A stretch of DNA of 64,000 bases. Source: Paroedura picta (taxonomy: Eukaryota > Chordata > Lepidosauria > Squamata > Gekkonidae). A model generated the notes under the pieces. It was not told the origin of the DNA and searched no databases. It was given only the letters and a program-made list of their open reading frames with translations. Below are positions 31,612 to 41,205 of this stretch, piece by piece. The translations under genes and the position numbers were made by a program. The stretch spans positions 4,365,501-4,429,500 of the forward strand of contig NC_135371.1 of the NCBI RefSeq assembly GCF_049243985.1, given 5' to 3'. The stretch's first letter is position 1; each line of letters begins with the position of its first letter.

Positions 31612-31770
31612 GCCAGTGTGGTTTAGCGGTTGAGAGTGTTGGACTGGTAGTTGGGAGACTTGGGTTCGAATCTCCATTGGCGCCACAGAACCTCCCTGGG
31701 TGACCTTGGGCCAGTCGCGCACTCTCAGCCTAAACCACCTCACAGGATATGGGAGCTGTAAGTCTGTCCA
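31612..31770 (+). repeat. tRNA-derived SINE with well-kept promoter boxes
   Basis: 'gtggtttagcggttgagag' and 'gggttcgaatctccattgg' form A-box/B-box-like elements. The middle resembles SINE type 2 ('gtgaccttgggccagtcg'). Confidence 0.65.
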
Positions 31771-31774
31771 CAGC

Positions 31775-32040
31775 AGCAAAAAGAGAGCACGAGTCCAGGA
31801 ACACCTTTAAAAACTAATACAATTTGCAGCAGGAGAGGAGCTTTTGTGAGTCACCGTTCCCTTAGAATCATCTAGTTGGAGGGGGACCTCCAGGATCATC
31901 TAGTCCAACCCCCTACAGAATGCAGGAAATTCACAACTACCTGCCCATATTTGAAGAAGTGAGCAGTGACCTACAAAAGCTCCTCCCCTGCCACAAATGT
32001 TGGTCTTCAAGGCACTCCTAGACTCTTGCCCTTTTCCACT
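31775..32040. repeat. Penelope-like fragments flanking a CR1 tail
   Basis: A reversed Penelope-like piece (31778-31860), a reversed CR1 tail ('gaatcatctagttggaggg', 31863-31945) and a forward Penelope-like piece (31945-32040, 'aatgttggtcttcaaggc') lie side by side. Confidence 0.4.
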
Positions 32041-32293
32041 TGCAGGGTTGTTGTGAGAGGAAAATGGAAGGGAGCAGAATGGTGTAAAACACTTTGGGTT
32101 TCCATTGGGGAGTGAGGCAAGATACACATGAAGCAAAGAAACACAAAACCAGGGAGAAGGACCAGTAAGATTTTACTGGGGGATGTGCCAATCGAATCAA
32201 ACAAGGAAAGACAGTGACTGAAGGAGGTTGACTGGGGTCGTCTCCTTCTGAGAGCTGAGGCAACAACCATGAGCCTGTAATAATTTTTGCCTT

Positions 32294-35200
32294 TCAAGCT
32301 TTCCGGTTGTACTTGGAAGCTTTAAGGGCGACACGCTTCCTTTTTGGCCCAGATTTGCCCAGTTTGGCACTGAGGAACTTCAGGATAGCTCTCTGAGAGA
32401 ACTTCTCTGGCTTCAAAAACTTGCCTTTCCTTTGGCGTGAGAGCCGGGATCCCCTGGCCCGGCCTGCCCCACTTGGCCTCGGCCTCCACGGGCACCTTTC
32501 CATGCTTAGGCGCGTGGGGCTCCAATTTAAGAATTTGACAATGTAGTCACAGGAAGCAGCTGTGGCCTGGACAATCTCCGTGGCTTCCAAAGCCTCAGGA
32601 GACGACCGGGCGTCCATCCACAGCAAAGCTGGAGCAAGCTTACCCAGAGCTTCCATTTTGTCATTTATGAAATGATCAAAAGTCGTCCTAAGCGTCGCGA
32701 TGCTGTCGCACGCCAATTTGAAAAAGGCATTCGGGTTGGTGAAGGCCATTTGGGGTTTCTTCAAGGGGGAGGCAAAATCATTCATCTTTGGGCTCAGAAG
32801 GTAAGCCCCCTCTGCTGGCGTGGCCCCGGAGGTTTCCAAAAACGATGCCTCGGTTTGGTGCTCAGGTTCCCTTTCCAGCTGATCGCGGGCTTCAGGCTTG
32901 GGTGGGTTTGCCGATTCCTTCCCACGGCTCTGTTGAAGGGGGAGCTCGTGGGAGGCTTGGTTAGTGGACTGAAGAGAGAAGGCAAACTCCAGAGGCTGTG
33001 AGGTCTCCCAGGGGTCTCGTGGGGGGCTGCAGTTTGGAGCATTATTAGGGGAGAGACAGCCTGCTTGGAGGAGAAAAGAGGGGAAAAATTCAGTAAAGGC
33101 TTGAGAACATAAGAGAAGCCATGCTGGATCAGGACATTGGCCCATCCAGTCCAGCACTCTGTCTTACACAGTGACCAAAACCCAAGGGCCATCAGGAGGT
33201 CCAGCAATGGGTCCCAAACTCCGAAGGCCTCCCATTGTGGACCCCCGAGCTCCAAGAAGACAGAGCACCACTGCTCCAGAAAGAGTGTTCCACCTAGACC
33301 TGGTGGAGAAGAACCATTAACCGATGCACTGACATTGTCTCTGTCTGAAATTTCCTCGCTTACTCTGCCTGGGATTCTGGGAAGACGAATGGAAACGTAG
33401 ACTGGTTCTCCTATTTTAAAAAGGATGCTGGTTTAAATTGGAAACCCAGCCCAAAACTCATTTTTACAACAAGGTCCTGATCCTGACCATGGAGCTCTTC
33501 CCTTCCTACACTTGAAAAAGGACCTTTAGAGTTCCACCACCCAAAACATTTTAACCCTTCCAGACACACAATAACCCTGTCAACAAGTTTTATTTGTTTT
33601 TACCCAGCCTCTTCTTTCCAAAGGCTGCCATTTGTCAGTAACACCACAAAACATCATGCAATTTAAGTATTTAAAAGTACCTGGCTGTACATTTTCATAC
33701 TCTATGACACTAGAGAGAGTCTCCTTCGGGGAGGTATTTTTTTCCTCAGAGCTGCTGCCCCACATGTGGGGTGGTGAGGAACCCCCAGCGTCACCATCAC
33801 TCCGGGGAATGTTATCTTGAACAGGAAAAAAAAAGACGACAAATAGTTAAGTACTTGGTTTTCACTCGCTAAGCCCGTGGGTTTTAAAAACGACCTCCCC
33901 GCACACCACATTTGCTGGCAGTTTGAAGTATGTTCCTGGAAACGCAACTAGAAAGGCTTGCAGAGAATTATTCTTCCATGAGTGACCCATGTAGTCTTTT
34001 GTGCTACAAGGCCTTGAGAGAGGTCTTCCCTCTCTGCGGAGTGACAATTCGCTTCATTCATTCATTCATTCATTCATTCATTCATTCATTCATTCATTCA
34101 TTCATTCATTCATTCATTCATTCATTCATTCATTCATTCATTCATTCATATACTGCCCTCCCCAGAGGCTCAGGGCAGTTTACATAAAACATATAAACAA
34201 TACAAGAAATAATCCATAATATATAAATAACCATAACATTGATACCAATAACTGATAATTGTAACAGTGCAAACAGTGCAATAGTGCAAACAGGTCCAGA
34301 GTGCACTGATGGAGTTCTGGGAGGGAGGGAGCAGGGGCCTTTCAGATGTTGGTTATGCCTGGTCTCAACCAAATGCCTGGCGGAAGAGCTCTTTTTTGCA
34401 GGCCCTGCGGAACTCCTTCAGCTCTGTCAGGGCCCTGATCTCCTCCAGGAGCTCATTCCACCAGGTGGGGGCCAGGACAGAGAATGCTCAGGCCCTGGTT
34501 GAGGCCAGGCGGGCTTCTTTAGAGCCAGAGACCATTAGCCGGTTGGTGGTGGCGGAGGGTAGAGCTCTTTGAGGGGCATAGGCAGGGAGGCGGTCCCTCA
34601 GGTACTCTGGGGACATTGCACTTAACTAAACTCTCCCAGCAGAAAAAACACAGGATGTCAAACAATTGATTCTGAGGAATTTTATCTGAAGAAAGGTGCA
34701 TGCACATGAAAGCTTTCATCCGGAATAAAACGTTGTTGGTCTGAAAGGTACTGCTAGACTCCAACTTATAGGTCACCTCCACACTAAAGAGTTCAGTTCC
34801 CTTGGAGAAAAGGGCTGCTTGGGAACATGATACTTTGCTAAGGTCCTTCCTTGCCCCAAATCTCACCCACTCCCGGCTCCACTCCCAAAAATCTCCAGGT
34901 ATTTTCCCAGCCGAGAGTTGGCAACCCTAAACAGACTTTGGCCTCCTGTAGTCCAAATAAAAATGTATGGCCACACGCTCCAACAGCCTAATGCAGCCTG
35001 TCTCAACTTTTTTCCTGTTCAGAAATGTACATTCAAAAATATGTACATATGAATAATTTATTTTATTTATTTATTTATTTATTTATCATACTTATATACT
35101 GCCCTCCCCGGAGGCTCAGGGCGGTTTACATCATAACAGAGAACAATACATAAAACAGTCTGTAACATGTATAACTGATAACTAATAATTGTAACCAAAA

Positions 35201-36076
35201 TAACAGCACAATATAACGGTATAACAATATAGTACTACAAACAGGTCCAGGGCTTATTGATGGGATTCTGAGGGGGGTGGTTTATTTATTGAATTCTGAG
35301 GGGGGGTGGGGGGGAGCAGGGGCCCTTGGTCGCTGTTGATTACGTCTGGTTTCAGCCAAATGCCTGGTGGAGGAGCTCCTTTTTGCAGGCCCTGTTGTAT
35401 TGTATTATAATACAATAATTCAAAGAAGTTATCTGTACTGTTCCTGTTTTATGTAAACCGCCCTGAGCCTTTGGGAAGGGTGGCATATAAATATATAATA
35501 AATAAATAAATACCAAACGTACATGTTTTGTAAATTTTCAAAACGTACATGTTTTAAGAATGTTCAGAACTTGTCCTTGCAGGAAAATATTCCTTTAACA
35601 ATCTATGCTAAATCATGAGAGTATTTTGTTTATTTTGGATCTCCACATGGCCTTTTCTGCCAGCTGCTTTGGCTTTTTGAAACTCTAGGTAGGCTCTGGA
35701 GCTCTCCCAGAATTACAACTGCTCTCTGGACAACCGAGATGAATCATAGAATAATAAAGCTGGAAGAGACCTCCTGGGTCATCTAGTCCAACCCCCCTAG
35801 GGAGAAAATGGCTGCTCTGAGAGGTAAAATCTTTGGCCTTACACTTTGCTCAGGGTCTCCCTTGCCCCAATGCTGTTCTCCACAGACTCCGCCTCCAAAT
35901 TCCAGAAATTTCCCTACCTATTTTTTTTTAAACCCATGTTGTTGACTCTTTTCCCAAACTGAAGCCTAAAGAGGAAAACAACAACAAAGAGATACCTGCT
36001 TGCTTTGAAAGATGCTTTAGGGGACTTCCGGCAGACATGCTGTGTTTGCTGGGGAGGAGGAGGAGGGGGATTTTCC
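32294..36076 (-). CDS. Unrecognised three-exon gene (gene G)
   Basis: Exons on the minus strand are 36076-35996 (ATG at 36038, MSAGSPLKHLSKQA), 33815-33681 (135 bp, serine/glutamate-rich, with PPHMWGSSSEE) and 33063-32294 (767 coding bp). All junctions have AG/GT consensus, polypyrimidine tracts and matching phase 1, giving 315 codons. No signal peptide, membrane segment or zinc finger is seen. The middle of the last exon (residues about 150-230) has a helix-like, hydrophobic/acidic pattern around FFKLACDSIATL and LEATEIVQATAASCDY. The C-terminal 80 residues are very basic (PKRKR, KASKYNRKA), suggesting a nuclear or nucleic-acid-associated protein. I do not recognise the family. The upstream extension of the last open frame is a CR1 tail, so it is not coding. 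Introns carry SINEs, L2-like pieces and an ATTC tract. Confidence 0.5.
33099..33180 (-). repeat. CR1-type LINE 3' tail in gene G intron
   Basis: 'aagagaagccatgctggatc' is the reversed CR1 end, directly upstream (in gene orientation) of the last-exon acceptor of gene G. Confidence 0.65.
34052..34149. repeat. (ATTC)n microsatellite
   Basis: About 98 bp of perfect ATTC repeats next to an L2-like fragment, within a gene G intron. Confidence 0.97.
34150..34620 (-). repeat. L2-like LINE 3' region
   Basis: 'atactgccctccccagagg' at left and 'ctcctccaggagctcattc' further in. Collinear with 14225-14585 and 35070-35400. Confidence 0.65.
34636..34775 (+). repeat. Penelope-like fragment with the best hammerhead-like core
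   Basis: On the plus strand, CTGAAGA (34686-34692) is followed by a self-complementary GTGC-AT-GCAC stem (34697-34706) and GAAA (34708-34711). This is the conserved core arrangement of a hammerhead ribozyme. The familiar 'cgttgttggtctgaaaggt' block follows. It is a fossil fragment in a gene G intron. Confidence 0.55.
34760..34935 (+). repeat. Interspersed reptile repeat of unclear class
   Basis: 'aaatctccaggtattttccc' and 'gagagttggcaaccctaa' recur, diverged, at 35800-35925 and 30200-30330. The family could not be named from sequence alone. Confidence 0.4.
35070..35515. repeat. L2-like LINE fragments, reversed then forward
   Basis: The reversed piece 35070-35400 ('atactgccctccccggagg') is followed by a forward tail at 35440-35515 ('taaaccgccctgagcc', then TAAA repeats). 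Confidence 0.6.
35745..35800 (-). repeat. CR1-type LINE 3' tail
   Basis: 'catagaataataaagctgg' and 'catctagtccaacccccct'. Confidence 0.6.
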
Positions 36077-36475
36077 CTGCAAAGGACAAAGAGAATGTGA
36101 AAAGCTGGCTATTGTTTGACCCAATGTCCTCCAAGGGAAGCAGTAGCCGATTTATTCAGTCAATTTGACCCGTATAGATAATATACAGAAACTAAAAGCC
36201 ACAAAACTAATGACAACTAATAAAAACCTGGATAGGTTACAAAAATATTACTTAAACAAAAAAAATCAGAATATTAACACAACACTAAAACAAAGAAGCA
36301 CGAAAAATAGATATATCTGATAGAGATGGGGGAAAATATCTGATATAGATGGGGGGAAATAATGGTGTTCACACCATTAACCCTTGTGGACATGGACAGA
36401 CATCCAAATTAAAAAATATTTATCTATACATTCCTGTCCTTCAGACATTTTTGCTAATCTTATACTGCTGGAGAT

Positions 36476-36800
36476 GAATTCAAGTGGGTAGCCGTGTTGG
36501 TCTGAAGTAGCATAACAAAATCAGAGTCTTAAAAGGACCTTTAAGACCAACAAAAATTTATTCAAATAAAAATATGGGAGATGTTTGTGTCTTTATCCCT
36601 TTGAAAAGCTACCTGGTTAGCAGGAGAATAAGAATTGGTTTTTATACCCCGCTTTTCACTGCCCAAAGGAGTCTCAAAGCAGCTTATAATCGCTTTCCCT
36701 TCCTCTCCCCACAACAGTGGTAGGTGGGGCTAAGAGAGCTCTGAGAGAACTGTTTGGCAACAACTCTAAGAGAACTTCGACTAGCCCAGTACATCAAGCT
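36476..36800 (-). repeat. Penelope-like fragment followed by type 2 SINE
   Basis: 36476-36570 carries 'gggtagccgtgttggtctg'. 36625-36800 is a reversed SINE ('ttataccccgcttttcact'). Confidence 0.6.
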
Positions 36801-36893
36801 TAGTCATGTAAGAAACTAGACAATATTCTCCTCTCCCCCCCCCCCAACATGTGCGTGGCTAGGGAGAAATAAAGGCCAGCTTACCTGAGCAGG

Positions 36894-37000
36894 AAGCCTT
36901 GGTGCTTTGGCTGCTGGAACAAAAGAACTGTTCTCAGCCCTGCCAAGTCTTTTAAGGCCCTGGGTCTTTTGTGTGTGAAGATGCTCTGTGATTGGCCTCT
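36894..37000 (-). promoter_or_regulatory. Gene G promoter and 5' UTR exon
   Basis: Read on the minus strand: a CCAAT box (36995-36991) lies 36 bp upstream of a TATA-like TTAAAAG (36955-36949). Then comes a short exon ending at the strong donor CTCAG|GTAAGC (36894/36893). It would splice to the acceptor tttgcag (36077) before the exon holding the start codon. The start site is inferred to be near 36925. Confidence 0.5.
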
Positions 37001-37249
37001 TCCCTCATGTGCTCCTCACTACAATGGGAGTACCTGGTCACTGAAGGTAAGCCCAACCTGCAAAGGGCAATTTGACCAGCCCCCTTCCCCATGCTTTTCT
37101 TCTACCTAGCAGGTAGTCTGATTCTGAACAAAACCCTTTGGAAACCCCTCCCTGTTCTTAAAAAAAGTTGGCAACCCCCACCTATTTTACAGGGTTTACC
37201 AACTGAAAAACAAAAAAAGAGGGATCTCCAAAACACTTTGAGCAGCCAT

Positions 37250-37565
37250 ACCTGAAGTACGAGAATAAGAAAAGCGGAAGAATCCAGGAGCGCTCAAAGA
37301 CTAACTAAAATTTTGGCAGGGGATGAGATTGCACAAGGCACTGCTCAATTTGTCAATCTGTAAAGGCACAGTACAAATACCCACAGAGGAGTCTGCCTGC
37401 TGCGTGTCTGTACGAGTACTGATCTGGACTTAGATCAAGATCTCGCCATGTTTGTCTGTAGCAGTAGAAAAGACCAAGTGTCTGGAAGCACTTCCAATAT
37501 TAACACAATTTCTGGCAGGGGAAGAGCTTGCATGCGACACTGTTTACTTCTTCAGATACCCTTCC
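37250..37565 (-). repeat. Two diverged Penelope-like fragments
   Basis: Pieces at 37270-37370 and 37430-37565 share 'agaccaagtgtctggaagc' or 'ggcaggggatgagattgc' type blocks with other copies in the window. Confidence 0.4.
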
Positions 37566-37839
37566 AGGGAAATTGGTAGGGTCTCTCTGTGTTAGTCTCT
37601 GTGTTAATCTGTATGCCCAGGCATACAGAGTGGCGGCCTCTCATCTGGAGAACCACATTTGAGTCCCCATTCCACCTCCACATGCAGCCAGCTGGCTGAC
37701 CTTGGGCCCACCACAGTCCTGTTAGAACTGTTCTGTCAGAGCTCTCTCAGCCCCACCTATCCGACAGGTTTTCCTCGTAAACCTTCTTTGGATGTTTTTA
37801 AGGAAAGGGTAGATAGTCATGGGACAGAAATGTTGATTT

Positions 37840-38115
37840 TAAGAGAGCCAGTTTGGTGTAGTGGTTAGGAGTGTGGACTTCTAATCTGGCGAGCCAGGTT
37901 GGATTCTGCACTCCCCCACATGCAGCCAGCTGGGTGACCTTGGGCTCACCACGGCACTGATAAAGCTGTTCTGACCGAGCAGTGCTATTAGGGCTCTCTC
38001 AGCCTCCCCTCCCTCACAGGGTGTCTGTTGTGGGGAGAGGAAAAGAAGGCGAATGTAAGCCACTTTGAGACACCTCAGCGTAGAGAAAAGCGGCATATAA
38101 GAACCAACTCTTCTT
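37840..38115 (+). repeat. tRNA-derived SINE (type 2), near full length
   Basis: 'agccagtttggtgtagtgg' to 'agcggcatataagaaccaac'. Confidence 0.85.
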
Positions 38116-38461
38116 CTTCATTGCACCACTTTTTTTTTGCAAAATACATCTTGGGAGATTGTCCTACTGAACGCAGGATCACGATTCCATCTGCCCCGCC
38201 TGCTCTATTAACCAAATACCCCACTAGTCACTTGCTACCCAAATTATCCAGGCTCGGGTTTGGACTCCATTCTGCTTCCAGCCTACTTTGTCCCTGGCTG
38301 AGCATGCACAGAGTGCCTTCCTCCCCACCCCCTCCCTTTTGTTGCTGGCTTGTTTGGGCCGTCCAGTCACAGGCGGCCTGCAGGTTTTTGCAGGTCAGAC
38401 ACTGACAACAGGACGAGAGAGAGAGAGTGAACATCCCGGGACGGGAGCTGAGGCTGAAAGG

Positions 38462-40228
38462 CAGGGGTAGTCAAACTGCGGCCCTCCAGATGTCCATGGA
38501 CTACAATTCCCAGAAGCCCCTGCCAGCGATGCTGGCAGGGGCTCATGGGAATTGTAGTCCATGGACATCTGGAGGGCCGCAGTTTGACTACCCCTCCTCT
38601 TATAGGTCACCCGAGGGAGGCAGAATGCTGGCAGGGGCTCATGGGAATTGTAGTCCATGGACATCTGGAGGGCCGCAGTTTGACTACCCCTCCTCTTATA
38701 GGTCTCCCGAGGGTGGCAGAATGCTGGCAGGGGCTCATGGGAATTGTAGTCCATGGACATCTGGAGGGCCGCAGTTTGACTACCCCTCCTCTTATAGGTC
38801 ACCCGAGGGTGGCAGAATGCTGGCAGGGGCTTCTGGGAATTGTAGTCCATGGACATCTGGAGGGCCGCAGTTTGACTACCCCTCCTCTTATAGGTCACCC
38901 GAGGGAGGCAGAATGCTGGCAGGGGCTTCTGGGAATTGTAGTCCATGGACATCTGGAGGGCCGCAGTTTGACTACCCCTCCTCTTATAGGTCTCCCGAGG
39001 GTGGCAGAATGCTGGCAGGGGCTCATGGGAATTGTAGTCCATGGACATCTGGAGGGCCGCGGTTTGACTACCCCTCCTCTTATAGGTCTCCCGAGGGTGG
39101 CAGAATGCTGGCAGGGGCTCATGGGAATTGTAGTCCATGGACATCTGGAGGGCCGCGGTTTGACTACCCCTCCTCTTATAGGTCTCCCGAGGGTGGCAGA
39201 ATGCTGGCAGGGGCTCATGGGAATTGTAGTCCATGGACTTCTGGAGGGCCGCGGTTTGACTACCCCTCCTCTTATAGGTCTCCCGAGGGTGGCAGAATGC
39301 TGGCAGGGGCTCATGGGAATTGTAGTCCATGGACATCTGGAGGGCCGCAGTTTGACTACCCCTCCTCTTATAGGTCACCCGAGGGAGGCAGAATGCTGGC
39401 AGGGGCTCATGGGAATTGTAGTCCATGGACATCTGGAGGGCCGCAGTTTGACTACCCCTCCTCTTATAGGTCTCCCGAGGGTGGCAGAATGCTGGCAGGG
39501 GCTCATGGGAATTGTAGTCCATGGACATCTGGAGGGCCGCAGTTTGACTACCCCTCCTCTTATAGGTCACCCGAGGGTGGCAGAATGCTGGCAGGGGCTT
39601 CTGGGAATTGTAGTCCATGGACATCTGGAGGGCCGCAGTTTGACTACCCCTCCTCTTATAGGTCACCCGAGGGAGGCAGAATGCTGGCAGGGGCTTCTGG
39701 GAATTGTAGTCCATGGACATCTGGAGGGCCGCAGTTTGACTACCCCTCCTCTTATAGGTCTCCCGAGGGTGGCAGAATGCTGGCAGGGGCTCATGGGAAT
39801 TGTAGTCCATGGACATCTGGAGGGCCGCGGTTTGACTACCCCTCCTCTTATAGGTCTCCCGAGGGTGGCAGAATGCTGGCAGGGGCTCATGGGAATTGTA
39901 GTCCATGGACATCTGGAGGGCCGCGGTTTGACTACCCCTCCTCTTATAGGTCTCCCGAGGGTGGCAGAATGCTGGCAGGGGCTCATGGGAATTGTAGTCC
40001 ATGGACTTCTGGAGGGCCGCGGTTTGACTACCCCTCCTCTTATAGGTCTCCCGAGGGTGGCAGAATGCTGGCAGGGGCTCATGGGAATTGTAGTCCATGG
40101 ACATCTGGAGGGCCGCGGTTTGACTACCCCTCCTCTTATAGGTCTCCCGAGGGTGGCAGAATGCTGGCAGGGGCTCATGGGAATTGTAGTCCATGGACAT
40201 CTGGAGGGCCGCAGTTTGACTACCCCTG
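38462..40228. repeat. Large 96-bp MITE-derived tandem array at the D/E promoter
   Basis: A full palindromic MITE (38462-38595) is followed by 17 units of exactly 96 bp (starts 38596, 38692, ... 40132). Each is a 32-bp spacer ('cctcttataggtctcccgag' and 12 more) plus one MITE arm. The order of variants (cac/ctc, cat/tct, cag/cgg, aca/act) in units 1-7 recurs in units 9-15, a 768-bp higher-order repeat. The outer ends are still the MITE termini, flanked by ctgaaagg (38454-38461) and ctgacagg (40229-40236). Because 96 is divisible by three and the unit has no stop in several frames, the array carries very long but spurious open frames on both strands. Confidence 0.95.
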
Positions 40229-40430
40229 CTGACAGGCATCCTCAGAAGAGCAGAGTCTGCAAAAACCAGCTGCTCGGCCTTGCGGGGCTTGAGAGGGTTA
40301 AGGCGATAGAGCGGCGCTTCCTAGAGAGCCTCCTCCAGTTCTCCCACTTCCGCCTTTGCGGACGGGCTCTGCGGGAGGACCGAGGCGGAGGTCGGACGGG
40401 GGCAGTGGCTGGAAGGGTGAAGGTGGGGGG
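40229..40430 (+). promoter_or_regulatory. Promoter of the D/E locus
   Basis: G+C-rich segment with GGTTAA (40296-40301) and TTCCTAGAG (40318-40326), the block shared with genes B and C, 68 bp behind the MITE array. A donor is likely near 40416-40420 (ggaagg|gtgaag) but is less clear than in B and C. The G-rich sequence to 40500 and CpG density fit a CpG-island promoter. It probably serves both SCAN cassettes D and E. Confidence 0.6.
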
Positions 40431-41205
40431 CGGGGGGGGGTCTCTGCGGGTCCGGAGAGGGGGGGGTCGGGGGTCTTTTTCTGCTCCCCGGGAGGGCGGA
40501 CGGATTTTCTCGGAGGTCTCTGCAGAAAATCTGCTCCAGGAGGAGGAAGCGGGAGTTTTCTCCCGGTCGCTTGGCAACCCCCGAGGGAAGGGCGCGGGGG
40601 GGCTCTGGGGCTGGGAGGGAGGGGAGGGCACCTTCCCCCTGTCTGGGTCTCCCGCCGCTGAGCTTCTTCCTGGGGCTGGAAGCAGACCCGGTCCCCGGGG
40701 GCGCCTCTGAGCCTTCCCCAAATAACCTTTCCTCTGCTGTTGCTAAATGGGATTCCTCGGGAGCAAGAGGAGGCGTGCAAAGACAAAGAGGCGGGTGGGG
40801 CAGAAGGCATTCCCTTGGGGTCAAGGGATTCCCCCACCCCAATCCCTTAATGTCTCCTGATCTGCAGCTTTTTCTGCCCCCCCCCCCATTGTGTGGGGAG
40901 ATCAGGAGAGTCCCAAACGGAGCATCTGGGGGTGGGGAGAGGTGAGGGATCCCTTTCCTTCAAGCCCTGCTCCTCGAAGCAAGAGGTCAGGAGCCTGAAC
41001 TGGATTAGGCAGGGGGTGCCTGTTCCTGCTGGTCTCTTTTCTCTAACAGCTTAAGAAGAATCAGGTGGGGCCAAACCCCCCACCAGCTGACAGTGTCTCT
41101 TCTCTCTCTCATTGCATCAAGGGATAAGGCCAGTCTGGAAAACGATAACATGATGATCAGTTCTGGAGCTCCAATCCAATCCTGAGGGATCAGCCGGAGG
41201 TGAAA

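Noticed and set aside
33064-33157. N-terminal extension of the last gene G open frame (MLDWMGQCPDPAW)
   Set aside because: It is the reversed CR1 3' tail and lies upstream of a strong splice acceptor at 33064; the exon starts at 33063.
38395-40710. Open frames of about 600-720 codons on both strands with a 32-residue repeat (e.g. [19 protein letters not shown])
   Set aside because: The period is 96 bp = 32 codons and the unit has no stop in several frames on both strands, so long frames follow automatically. There is no start context, splice signal or codon bias, and the sequence is a known noncoding MITE arm.
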